Under the pieces are notes generated by a model. The model saw only the letters and a program-made list of their open reading frames with translations, had not been told where the DNA came from and made no database searches. From the NCBI GenBank assembly GCA_900548085.1, contig URJF01000067.1:1-7887 (forward strand): a stretch of DNA of 7,887 nt, written 5' to 3'. Shown piece after piece: positions 1 to 6,610 of this stretch (positions are counted from its first letter, which is position 1; each line of letters starts with the position of its first letter). The stretch comes from an uncultured Oscillospiraceae bacterium. GTDB lineage: Bacteria > Bacillota > Clostridia > Oscillospirales > Acutalibacteraceae. The position numbers and the translations under genes were made by a program.

Positions 1-1638
1 TGCAAAAAATGTAAGCACAGCGAATTTTTCTTGCACGGCGAGTACGGCTCAGGCTTTGATTTGCCTAAGAAAAATTGTCCTGTTTGTGGTGAGCCGATGA
101 AACGAGACGGCCACGAAATTCCATTCGAGACGTTCCTGGGATTTGACGGTGACAAGGAGCCTGATATTGACCTTAATTTTGCAGGCGAGTATCAGTCACG
201 CTCCCACAGATTTACCGAGGAATTGTTCGGCAAGGAATATGTCTTTAAGGCAGGTACCATGGCGACAGTTGCCGATAAGACGGCGTATGGCTATGTTCGC
301 AAATATTTGGACGAGCGTGGACTGTCGGCGGTTACACCTAAGGCGGAGATTGACCGACTGACAGTGGGTTGTACCGGTATCAAGCGTACTACCGGTCAGC
401 ATCCCGGCGGTATGGTTGTTGTTCCGTCAAAATATACAGTAGAGGATTTTACTCCTATTCAGTACCCTTCTAACGATGAAAAGAAGGGTACATACACCAC
501 CCACTTTGACTTCAAAAATTCACTTCACGATACCTTGCTTAAGCTTGACGAGTTGGGACACGATAATCCCACCTTGTATAAATATCTTGAGGATTCTACA
601 GGCATTCCTGTTATGGATGTTGATTTGTGCGATCCTAAATTGTATGAGCTGATTACCTCTTGTGCGCCTCTCGGAGTTTCTCCCGAGGATATAGATAATC
701 CCACCGGAACTTTGGCTATTCCCGAAATGGGTACACCGTTCGTAGTTGGTATGCTTATGGAGGCTAAGCCTAAGACTTTTGCCGACCTACTGCAGATTTC
801 CGGTTTGTCACACGGTACTGATGTTTGGCTGGGTAATGCTCAGGAGCTGATTGATAACGGTACCTGCACGATTTCTAATGTTATCGGCTGTCGTGACGAT
901 ATTATGACCTATCTTATTCATAAGACCGAAAAGTACGAGCGTGAGACCGGTAAGGAGTCGCCGCTGTCTAAAAAAGACTGCTTTAAGATTATGGAATATA
1001 CCCGTAAGGGTAAAGCGCCTAAGGAGCTTCCGCCATATGAGGAGGCTATGAAAACCGTAGGCGTTGAGCAGTGGTATATTGACTCTTGTTATAAGATTAA
1101 GTATATGTTCCCTAAGGCCCACGCTGCCGCTTATGTTATTGCGGCACTTCGTATTGCTTGGTACAAGATATACTATCCGGTTGAGTTTTACAGTGCATTC
1201 TTTACCGTTCGTGGCGGCGCTATAGACGCTGTCGCCGCAGTTCAGGGTAAAGAAGCGGTAAAGCAGAAGATGAAAGAAATTAAACTAAAGGGCAACGAAG
1301 CTACAGCTAAAGAGGAGTCACAGTATGTTGTGCTCCAGATTGTTATCGAAATGCTTGCTCGTGGATATGAGTTCTTGCCTGTGGATTTGTACAAATCCGA
1401 TTGGCGAATTTATAAAATAGAAGACGGAAAAATCAGACTTCCGTTCTCAGCTATAGACGGCATTGGAGAAAATGCGGCCCAGTCCATAGCCGCCGCAGCG
1501 GAGCGTAATCCTGACGGCTTTATCGCATCTGACGATTTGGCTAATGAGCCGGGTGTAGGTAAGTCGGTAGTTGATGCGCTGCGTAATGCAGGCGCTCTCG
1601 GTGATTTGCCTGAGTCAAAGCAAATATCCTTGTTTTAA
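1..1638 (+). CDS. polC: DNA polymerase III alpha subunit, PolC type (C-terminal part; 5' end outside window)
   Basis: This is the Gram-positive replicative polymerase, which extends DNA at the replication fork. The reading frame is open from base 1, so the true start lies upstream; 545 residues are visible, whereas full PolC is about 1,400-1,500. In fragment numbering, Cys1/Cys4 (CKKC) and Cys26/Cys29 (CPVC) form the zinc-binding knuckle. PDIDLNF at 54-60 carries the catalytic pair Asp55 and Asp57, and LLKLDELGHD supplies the third, Asp183. The motifs TVADKTAYG, TGQHPGG, QISGLSHGTDVWLGNAQEL and KYMFPKAHAAAYV are classic PolC palm and fingers sequences. A helix-hairpin-helix (IDGIGENAAQSI, about 485-496) lies near the end. 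The last residues, QISLF, match the beta-clamp binding motif. A charged stretch at about residues 308-323 looks longer than my memory of the Bacillus protein. The N-terminal OB and proofreading exonuclease domains are outside the window. Identification is very secure. Confidence 0.97.
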   Translation, partial: CKKCKHSEFFLHGEYGSGFDLPKKNCPVCGEPMKRDGHEIPFETFLGFDGDKEPDIDLNFAGEYQSRSHRFTEELFGKEYVFKAGTMATVADKTAYGYVRKYLDERGLSAVTPKAEIDRLTVGCTGIKRTTGQHPGGMVVVPSKYTVEDFTPIQYPSNDEKKGTYTTHFDFKNSLHDTLLKLDELGHDNPTLYKYLEDSTGIPVMDVDLCDPKLYELITSCAPLGVSPEDIDNPTGTLAIPEMGTPFVVGMLMEAKPKTFADLLQISGLSHGTDVWLGNAQELIDNGTCTISNVIGCRDDIMTYLIHKTEKYERETGKESPLSKKDCFKIMEYTRKGKAPKELPPYEEAMKTVGVEQWYIDSCYKIKYMFPKAHAAAYVIAALRIAWYKIYYPVEFYSAFFTVRGGAIDAVAAVQGKEAVKQKMKEIKLKGNEATAKEESQYVVLQIVIEMLARGYEFLPVDLYKSDWRIYKIEDGKIRLPFSAIDGIGENAAQSIAAAAERNPDGFIASDDLANEPGVGKSVVDALRNAGALGDLPESKQISLF

Positions 1639-1648
1639 TATTTTGTAG

Positions 1649-1677
1649 TTGACAACGACACTTTATTGTGTTAGCAT
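1649..1677 (+). promoter_or_regulatory. Candidate sigma-A promoter for the his operon
   Basis: A perfect TTGACA -35 hexamer at 1649-1654 is followed after 17 bases by TAGCAT at 1672-1677, which matches 4 of 6 positions of the TATAAT consensus. This predicts a transcription start near 1684 and a leader of about 50 bases before hisZG. The spacer contains a small dyad, ACAC-N6-GTGT, at 1658-1671. The site sits just after the polC stop, with no terminator visible between them, so some read-through from polC is also likely. The promoter is inferred from sequence only. Confidence 0.6.
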
Positions 1678-1678
1678 A

Positions 1679-1690
1679 TTAGCACGCTAA
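1679..1690. promoter_or_regulatory. Palindrome overlapping the predicted transcription start; possible operator
   Basis: TTAGC-AC-GCTAA is a perfect 5-base inverted repeat with a 2-base centre. It lies immediately downstream of the -10 box and across the likely +1. TTAGCA also occurs as a direct copy 8 bases upstream at 1671-1676. A second, overlapping palindrome (CGCT-AA-AGCG) spans 1685-1694. Placement at the start site would suit a repressor that responds to histidine. TrpR/YerC-family HisR regulators control his genes in many Firmicutes, but I cannot recall their consensus well enough to claim a match. The regulatory role is inferred. Confidence 0.4.
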
Positions 1691-1702
1691 AGCGAATTTA
1701 CT

Positions 1703-1733
1703 GAAAGGGCAGGCTTTTGCCTGATTTTGACGA
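1703..1733 (+). promoter_or_regulatory. Ribosome-binding region of hisZG with a hairpin between Shine-Dalgarno and ATG
   Basis: The only purine-rich Shine-Dalgarno candidate for hisZG is GAAAGGG at 1703-1709, 24 bases before the ATG at 1734. That is too far for normal initiation. A perfect 5-bp hairpin, CAGGC-TTTT-GCCTG at 1710-1723, lies directly between them. Folding it removes 14 bases and leaves 10 unpaired bases before the ATG, close to a workable distance. A slipped pairing, GGCA (1708-1711) with TGCC (1718-1721), would instead bury the Shine-Dalgarno guanines. All other his genes here have ordinary close sites, so this arrangement is distinctive. The function is inferred. Confidence 0.45.
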
Positions 1734-3347
1734 ATGAAAAGATATTCTAATATTACTCCCGAAGGTTCTCGTGATTTTTTGTTTGAGGAGTGCGATGACC
1801 GCCGCAAGGTAGAACGAATTCTCGCCGATTTGTTTAAGGAGAACAACTACAGAAAAGTTATTACTCCTGCCATCGAATTCTTTGATGTATTCAAGAGTGA
1901 TGACACCGGCATTGAAAGCGAAGTTATGTACAAGATGTCTGACTCAAAGGGCAGGACTACTGTACTCAGACCAGACAATACCATGCCTATTGCCCGTATG
2001 GTTGCCACTCGTCTGAAGAGTGAGGATTTTCCTGTCAGACTGTATTATAATCAGCCCGTGTTCGTTAGGTCAAAGGACCTTAACGGCAGACCTAACGAGA
2101 TTGCGCAGAGCGGTGTCGAGTTCATCGGCGACGGCTCTATGGAGGCTGATATTGAGGTTATCTCAATGGCTGTTGAGAGCCTAAAGAGATGTGACTTTAA
2201 TTCCTTTAAGATTGAGATAGGCAACGCCGCTTTTTTTAATTGTATTCTCGACCGTATGGATATTTCGGACACTCAAAGAGCAGATATATATAACTATATA
2301 GAGGGTAAGAATTATGCCGCTCTTGGCGATTTGCTTGACCTTATCGGTACTACTCCGGAGACTAAGATACTCAAGATATTGCCTCGTCTGTTCGGTGACG
2401 AAAGCGTTATTGATGAGGCAAAATCACTTTATGATTGCAAAGACGCTGTAGAGGCTCTTGATTATCTAAAGAGTGTGTATCGTGCACTTTGTGACGCAGG
2501 ACTGAAAGAACATATTATGCTTGATTTAGGTCTTGTGAACCGCTCAAATTATTATACCGGCGTTATATTCCACGGCTACGCTGAGGGATCGGGACTGACT
2601 GTTTTGGCAGGCGGTCGATATGATAAGCTGTTGGGCGAGTTCGGTATGCCTAATCCGGCTATCGGATTTGCAGTAGAGGTTACGGCTCTTTGTGAGGCTA
2701 TGAGAGAGACAATCAATGTTGAGCGTCCTCTGCGTATCGCTCTTACTAAGGGCAGATTGGAAAAAAGCTCGGTTAAGCTGTTCAAGACGATAGGCCTCGA
2801 CACAACAGAGCTGGAAAACAAAGGCAGAAGATTGATTTTGCCTGTAGACAAATATGAAGCTGTACTGTCAAAGGCTCCCGATGTTATCACTTATGTTGAA
2901 CACGGCGTATGTGATATCGGCATTGTGGGAAAGGATACTATAGTAGAGCACGGCTCCTCTTTCTATGAGGTGATGGACCTTAATATAGGAAAATGCAGAT
3001 TTGCCCTTGCCTGTCCTAAGGGCACGGATTTCTTCTCCGGCTATAAGCGTAAGACAGTCGCATCAAAATATCCAAAGGTAGCAAAAGAATTTTTTGAGTC
3101 AAAGGGTATGGATGTGTCCGTCATAAAGATAGAGGGAAGTGTGGAGCTTGCACCGCTGCTCGGACTTGCAGACGGTATAGTAGATATAGTGGAAACCGGC
3201 TCAACACTGAAAGAGAACGGCCTCGAGGTAGTGGAGGAAATATTCCCGATTTCTGCCAGAGTAATAGTTAATATGGCTTCCATGAAGCTTCGCAAGGATG
3301 AGATAGAGAGCTTTCTTAAGGATTTAGAACTTGCATCACAGGTGTGA
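1734..3347 (+). CDS. hisZG: HisZ-HisG fusion: ATP phosphoribosyltransferase regulatory plus catalytic subunits
   Basis: This single 537-residue protein catalyses the committed step of histidine synthesis: ATP plus PRPP gives phosphoribosyl-ATP. Residues 1-323 are HisZ, the catalytically inactive histidyl-tRNA-synthetase paralogue that stimulates short-form HisG and mediates feedback inhibition by histidine. Its marks are ITPEGSRDFLFEE near the start, TTVLRPDNTMPIAR (75-88), GRPNEIAQSGVEFIGDG (118-134), SNYYTGVIFHGYAEG (271-285) and LAGGRYDKLLGEFG (291-304). After a linker of about nine residues, residues 333-537 are short-form HisG. This part opens LRIALTKGRLEKS and carries the PRPP loop DIVETGSTLKENGL (484-497). 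It lacks the C-terminal ACT-like regulatory domain of long HisG, as expected when HisZ supplies regulation. There is no stop codon, and no Met or ribosome site at the domain boundary, so this is a true fusion. The ATG at 1734 is the first possible start, two codons after an in-frame TGA. Confidence 0.95.
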   Translation: MKRYSNITPEGSRDFLFEECDDRRKVERILADLFKENNYRKVITPAIEFFDVFKSDDTGIESEVMYKMSDSKGRTTVLRPDNTMPIARMVATRLKSEDFPVRLYYNQPVFVRSKDLNGRPNEIAQSGVEFIGDGSMEADIEVISMAVESLKRCDFNSFKIEIGNAAFFNCILDRMDISDTQRADIYNYIEGKNYAALGDLLDLIGTTPETKILKILPRLFGDESVIDEAKSLYDCKDAVEALDYLKSVYRALCDAGLKEHIMLDLGLVNRSNYYTGVIFHGYAEGSGLTVLAGGRYDKLLGEFGMPNPAIGFAVEVTALCEAMRETINVERPLRIALTKGRLEKSSVKLFKTIGLDTTELENKGRRLILPVDKYEAVLSKAPDVITYVEHGVCDIGIVGKDTIVEHGSSFYEVMDLNIGKCRFALACPKGTDFFSGYKRKTVASKYPKVAKEFFESKGMDVSVIKIEGSVELAPLLGLADGIVDIVETGSTLKENGLEVVEEIFPISARVIVNMASMKLRKDEIESFLKDLELASQV

Positions 3348-3362
3348 TTTAGGAGGATAAAT

Positions 3363-4646
3363 ATGAAAATAACAAAAGCAAACGGCAAAGCCGAATATGC
3401 TCTTATAGAAAATTTGAAAAAGCGCAGCGGCGAGACAGATGCAAAAATTGTAGACATAGTAACAACTATCATTAACGGTGTAAAAGAAAACGGCGACGAG
3501 GCTGTTCGTGAGTACACTGTACGCTTCGACGGCGGATTGCCGAAAAAGTTTTTGATAGAAAAGGATGAGCTGCAATCCTATCTCGACGTTGTTGACGAGG
3601 ATTTTCTGAACGCAATAAAAAGGGCAAAGGACAATATTTACGACTTTCACCTCCGTCAGACTCAGCAGTCTTGGATGACCACTAAGGACAGCGGAGTTAT
3701 TATGGGTCAGCGTATCAGAGGTCTTGCGAGAGTAGGTATCTATGTTCCCGGCGGAACAGCGGCTTATCCGTCATCTGTGCTTATGAACGCTATCCCTGCT
3801 AAGATTGCGGGAGTAAAAGAGATTGTTATGGTTACCCCTCCCGGAAAGGACGGAAACCCTAATCCTAATATTATGGCTGCCGCAGCAGTGGCAGGAGTAG
3901 ACAAGGTTTATCTTGTGGGCGGTGCACAGGCTGTTGCTGCTCTCGCTTACGGTACCGAAAAGATACCAAAAGTAGACAAGATTGTTGGTCCCGGTAATAT
4001 TTTTGTTGCCACAGCCAAAAAGTTGCTCTATGGTATTGTTGATATCGATATGGTGGCAGGCCCGTCCGAAATTCTTATAGTAGCGGACAAGATTGCCGAC
4101 CCGTCATTCCTTGCCGCAGACCTTATGTCTCAGGCAGAGCACGACAAAATGGCATCTGCTATTCTGTTGACTACCTCTATGGAGCTTGCTAAAGCTACTG
4201 TTCGTGAGATAGATAAGCAGATTAAGTATCTTGAGAGGCAGACTATTATCGAAGAATCTCTCGATAATTACGGCGAGATTATTGTGTGCGAGGATTTGGA
4301 GCAGGCTATCGAGTTTGCTAACGAATTGGCACCGGAGCACCTTGAGCTTTGCATCACCGACCCCCTCAAGTATATAGGCAAGGTGGACAACGCCGGCTCT
4401 GTATTTTTGGGAAATTGGTCTCCGGAGCCGTTGGGCGATTATTATGCAGGACCAAACCATGTTCTGCCTACCTCCGGCACAGCAAGATTTTTCAGTCCGC
4501 TGTCTGTTGACAGCTTTGTTAAAAAGTCCTCTTTCATTTACTACACTCCGCAGGAACTGCGTAAGGCTAAGGATGATATCATCAAGCTTGCGGACACAGA
4601 GGGACTTACCGCTCACGCTAATTCCATAAAAGTAAGATTTGAATAA
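3363..4646 (+). CDS. hisD: Histidinol dehydrogenase
   Basis: HisD is a cytoplasmic, zinc-dependent enzyme that performs the last two steps of the pathway, oxidising L-histidinol through histidinal to L-histidine with two NAD+. The 427-residue length is normal for the family. Family sequences are plain: GIYVPGGTAAYPSSVLMNAI (125-144), VDKIVGPGN (204-212) and VAGPSEILIVAD (231-242). By analogy with the E. coli enzyme, the zinc ligands are Gln257 and His260 (SQAEHDK), Asp359 (PLGDYYAGPNHVLPT) and His418 (LTAHAN). The catalytic pair is Glu325-His326 (ELAPEHLEL). All are present, so the enzyme should be active. The ATG is preceded by a perfect AGGAGG at 3351-3356, 6 bases away, and the gene starts 15 bases after the hisZG stop. 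It belongs to the his transcription unit. Confidence 0.97.
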   Translation: MKITKANGKAEYALIENLKKRSGETDAKIVDIVTTIINGVKENGDEAVREYTVRFDGGLPKKFLIEKDELQSYLDVVDEDFLNAIKRAKDNIYDFHLRQTQQSWMTTKDSGVIMGQRIRGLARVGIYVPGGTAAYPSSVLMNAIPAKIAGVKEIVMVTPPGKDGNPNPNIMAAAAVAGVDKVYLVGGAQAVAALAYGTEKIPKVDKIVGPGNIFVATAKKLLYGIVDIDMVAGPSEILIVADKIADPSFLAADLMSQAEHDKMASAILLTTSMELAKATVREIDKQIKYLERQTIIEESLDNYGEIIVCEDLEQAIEFANELAPEHLELCITDPLKYIGKVDNAGSVFLGNWSPEPLGDYYAGPNHVLPTSGTARFFSPLSVDSFVKKSSFIYYTPQELRKAKDDIIKLADTEGLTAHANSIKVRFE

Positions 4647-4656
4647 GGAGCAGCTT

Positions 4657-5235
4657 ATGAGGACAGCTCAAGTAGAAAGAAATACTAAGGAAACAAAAAT
4701 AAAAATCAAACTGAACCTTGACGGCGGTGAGGTTAATGCGAAAACCGGCATAGGCTTTTTTGACCATATGCTGACCGCTTTTGGTGTTCACGGTGGCTTC
4801 GGACTCGATGTAAGTGTAGACGGTGACTTAGAGGTTGACACCCATCATACAGCCGAAGATACAGGTATCGCATTGGGAAAAGCCTTTAAGAAGGCTCTGG
4901 GCAATATGAGCGGCATTGAGCGTTACGGTACCTTTTTCATTCCAATGGATGAGAGCCTTGCCCGTGCTTCACTGGATATATCCAACAGACCGTTTTTGGT
5001 ATTTGATGCAGATTTTGAGCAGGAGCGTTGCGGCGATTTTGAGACCTGCGTTACCGAGGAGTTTTGGCGTGCTTTTGCTATGAATTCAGGCATCACTCTC
5101 CATATTTCCGTGCTGTATGGTACTAATGCGCACCACGAGATTGAGGCAATATTTAAGGCTGTTGCTCATGCTCTCAAGATTGCGGTAAAAAAGAATGACG
5201 ACGGCTCTGTCCTGTCTACAAAAGGAGTTCTGTAA
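4657..5235 (+). CDS. hisB: Imidazoleglycerol-phosphate dehydratase
   Basis: HisB converts imidazole glycerol phosphate to imidazole acetol phosphate, step 6 of the pathway, using a manganese centre in a large homo-oligomer. The protein is 192 residues, the monofunctional size, with no fused histidinol-phosphatase domain of the E. coli type. Metal-binding signatures are intact: GIGFFDHML (31-39, His37), DTHHTAEDTG (61-70, His63, His64, Glu67) and NAHHEIEAIFKAVAHALK (157-174, His159, His160, Glu163). I chose the ATG at 4657 over an in-frame TTG at 4639. AAGGAG at 4645-4650 lies 6 bases before the ATG, and MRTAQVERNTKET is a typical IGPD N-terminus. The gene begins 10 bases after hisD, and its Shine-Dalgarno overlaps the hisD stop codon, which favours translational coupling. 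Confidence 0.96.
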   Translation: MRTAQVERNTKETKIKIKLNLDGGEVNAKTGIGFFDHMLTAFGVHGGFGLDVSVDGDLEVDTHHTAEDTGIALGKAFKKALGNMSGIERYGTFFIPMDESLARASLDISNRPFLVFDADFEQERCGDFETCVTEEFWRAFAMNSGITLHISVLYGTNAHHEIEAIFKAVAHALKIAVKKNDDGSVLSTKGVL

Positions 5236-5952
5236 ATGATTATTTTTCCTGCCATAGATATTATTGACGGAAAGCCTGTAAGATTGTTTAAGGGCGATTT
5301 TGCCACAGCAGAGCAGGTTGCCGACGATGCGTTGGCTACTGCCAAAGGCTTTGTTAAAGCCGGAGCAGAATGGGTGCATATGGTTGACCTTGACGGCTCA
5401 CTGAAGAAAAAGCCGGTCAATGCGGACACATTTGTTTCCGTAGCTACCGAAACACCGCTTAAGGTTGAGGTCGGCGGCGGAATACGCACAATGAACGATA
5501 TAGATTTTTATGCTCAAAAGGGGATAAGCAGAGTTATTCTCGGCTCTGTTGCACTGAAAAATCCCGACCTTGTGGCAGAGGCGTGCAAGGAGTTCGGCTC
5601 GCTTGTGGCAGTAGGTATTGATGCAAAGAACGGCTACGCCGCTACAGAGGGCTGGACAGAAAGTTCGGATATATACTTTGTTGACCTCGCTCGTCGTATG
5701 GAGGATATGGGAGTGCGTACCATTATCTACACCGACATAGGCAGAGACGGTACTCTCACCGGACCCAATGTGAGTCAGCTGACAGAGCTTAACGACGCTG
5801 TAACTTGTGATATTATTGCCTCCGGCGGAGTTACAAATATAGATGATATAAAAGAACTGAAAAATAATAACTTATACGGTGCAATTTGCGGCAAGTCGAT
5901 ATACAAGGGTACTCTTGACCTTGCCGATGCTATTGAGGTATGCAATGATTGA
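5236..5952 (+). CDS. hisA: Phosphoribosylformimino-5-aminoimidazole carboxamide ribotide isomerase (ProFAR isomerase)
   Basis: HisA performs the Amadori rearrangement of ProFAR to PRFAR, step 4 of the pathway, in a (beta/alpha)8 barrel. The 238-residue length fits. The N-terminus MIIFPAIDIIDGKPVRLFKG is the HisA form, with general base Asp8, not the CLDV form of its paralogue HisF. Other marks are the phosphate-binding EVGGGIRT (78-85), GIDAKNG with Asp129 (127-133), TDIGRDGTLTGPN (166-178) and ASGGV (195-199). The duplicated phosphate sites of the half-barrel repeat are both visible. The ATG directly abuts the hisB stop (TAAATG, no gap). Its ribosome site AAAGGAG at 5221-5227 lies inside the end of hisB, so translation is probably coupled. 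In many bacteria hisH lies between hisB and hisA; here it is absent. Confidence 0.96.
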   Translation: MIIFPAIDIIDGKPVRLFKGDFATAEQVADDALATAKGFVKAGAEWVHMVDLDGSLKKKPVNADTFVSVATETPLKVEVGGGIRTMNDIDFYAQKGISRVILGSVALKNPDLVAEACKEFGSLVAVGIDAKNGYAATEGWTESSDIYFVDLARRMEDMGVRTIIYTDIGRDGTLTGPNVSQLTELNDAVTCDIIASGGVTNIDDIKELKNNNLYGAICGKSIYKGTLDLADAIEVCND

Positions 5953-6277
5953 TGTAGAAAAGTATTTCAAAAAAGACGATCTTATCCCTGCCATTGTTCA
6001 GGAGGCCTCCACAGGCCAGGTGCTTATGCTCGCTTATATGAACAGAGAGTCTATGCAAAAAACTTTGGAGACAGGCTACACTTGGTTTTGGTCTCGCTCG
6101 AGACAGGAGTTATGGAATAAAGGGGCTACCTCCGGTCATCTTCAGAGAGTGCTGGACATAAAAGGAGACTGCGACGACGATACACTGCTCCTGCAGGTAG
6201 AGCAGACAGGCGCCGCTTGTCACACAGGTTCTCATTCCTGCTTTTTTAACAACATAGAATTTAACAAAAAAGACTGA
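5945..6277 (+). CDS. hisI: Phosphoribosyl-AMP cyclohydrolase (stand-alone)
   Basis: HisI opens the adenine ring of phosphoribosyl-AMP to give ProFAR, step 3 of the pathway, with zinc and magnesium. The protein is 110 residues and is not fused to the HisE pyrophosphohydrolase as in many bacteria. The family core is complete: QVLMLAYMN (25-33), TWFWSRSRQELWNKGATSGH (46-65), the metal-binding DCDDDT (75-80) and the cysteine cluster GAACHTGSHSCFF (89-101, Cys92 and Cys99, with Cys76 as third zinc ligand). The start is the ATG at 5945, which overlaps the end of hisA by 8 bases in another frame. GAGG at 5935-5938 lies 6 bases upstream. A longer frame reaches back to 5879, but those extra residues come from hisA coding sequence and match no HisI N-terminus. 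Confidence 0.95.
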   Translation: MIDVEKYFKKDDLIPAIVQEASTGQVLMLAYMNRESMQKTLETGYTWFWSRSRQELWNKGATSGHLQRVLDIKGDCDDDTLLLQVEQTGAACHTGSHSCFFNNIEFNKKD

Positions 6278-6286
6278 GGTTATATT

Positions 6287-6610
6287 ATGGATTATATTCG
6301 AAATGATTACCAAACTATTTTGGACAGAAAAGATGCAAAAGAAGAAGGCTCATATACCTGCTACCTTTTTGAGCAAGGAATAGATAAGATATTAAAAAAG
6401 GTGGGCGAGGAGTCCACAGAGATGGTTATTGCCGCAAAAAACGGCGTTAAGGAAGAAACCGTAGGCGAAATTTGTGACCTTATTTATCACACTCTCGTTA
6501 TGATGGTGGATCAGGATATAACTATCGAGGATGTTGAGGTTGTACTCAAAAAGCGTGCCGAAAAGGCAGGCAATCTAAAGAAATTTCATAAGGTAGATAA
6601 AAATTCCTAA
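6287..6610 (+). CDS. hisE: Phosphoribosyl-ATP pyrophosphohydrolase (stand-alone)
   Basis: HisE removes pyrophosphate from phosphoribosyl-ATP to give phosphoribosyl-AMP, step 2 of the pathway, feeding HisI. The protein is 107 residues, of the all-alpha MazG-like fold. The magnesium-binding acidic residues stand out: KVGEESTEMVIAAKN (38-52, Glu41, Glu42, Glu45) and GEICDLIYHTLVMM (60-73, Glu61, Asp64). SYTCYLFEQGIDKILKKVGE is the usual N-terminal helix pair. The ATG at 6287 follows GAGG at 6276-6279 by 7 bases; this site overlaps the hisI stop codon, and the intergenic gap is 9 bases. HisE closes the his cluster here and overlaps the start of recJ by one base. Confidence 0.95.
   Translation: MDYIRNDYQTILDRKDAKEEGSYTCYLFEQGIDKILKKVGEESTEMVIAAKNGVKEETVGEICDLIYHTLVMMVDQDITIEDVEVVLKKRAEKAGNLKKFHKVDKNS

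Noticed and set aside
31..60. TTG at 31 as the start of a 535-residue gene
   Set aside because: The frame is open to base 1, and the upstream codons encode the CKKC half of the PolC zinc knuckle, so this is an internal part of polC and not a start.
1671..1690. CIRCE element (HrcA operator) suggested by TTAGCAC
   Set aside because: CIRCE needs TTAGCACTC and GAGTGCTAA separated by 9 bases; here only a short TTAGC/GCTAA dyad with a 2-base centre is present, and the downstream gene is not a chaperone.
1710..1728. Hairpin CAGGC-TTTT-GCCTG as a Rho-independent terminator for polC
   Set aside because: The stem is only 5 bp and is followed by ATTTTGACG, not a real T-run; it also lies downstream of the his promoter, within its leader.
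1684..1733. T-box riboswitch or histidine leader-peptide attenuator ahead of hisZG
   Set aside because: The predicted leader is only about 50 bases, with no T-box sequence, no His-codon-rich short frame and no terminator/antiterminator pair.
3041..3650. Overlapping minus-strand open frames of 158 and 104 codons opposite hisZG and hisD
   Set aside because: They lie wholly opposite well-conserved genes, have hydrophobic, low-information translations and no recognisable domain, and are best explained as shadow frames.
4104..4616. Minus-strand open frame of 170 codons opposite hisD
   Set aside because: It is antisense to the metal-binding core of HisD, whose motifs are intact; there is no family resemblance and no clear ribosome site.
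4639..4656. TTG at 4639 as the hisB start
   Set aside because: The ATG at 4657 has AAGGAG 6 bases upstream and gives the usual IGPD N-terminus; the TTG lies inside hisD with no suitable ribosome site.
5879..5944. N-terminal extension of hisI back to 5879
   Set aside because: The extra 22 residues are an out-of-frame reading of hisA and do not resemble HisI; the ATG at 5945 has a nearby GAGG and the expected length.
5236..5952. hisA gene being hisF, its barrel paralogue
   Set aside because: The N-terminus reads FPAIDIIDGKPVRL, typical of HisA, rather than the RIIPCLDV form of HisF.
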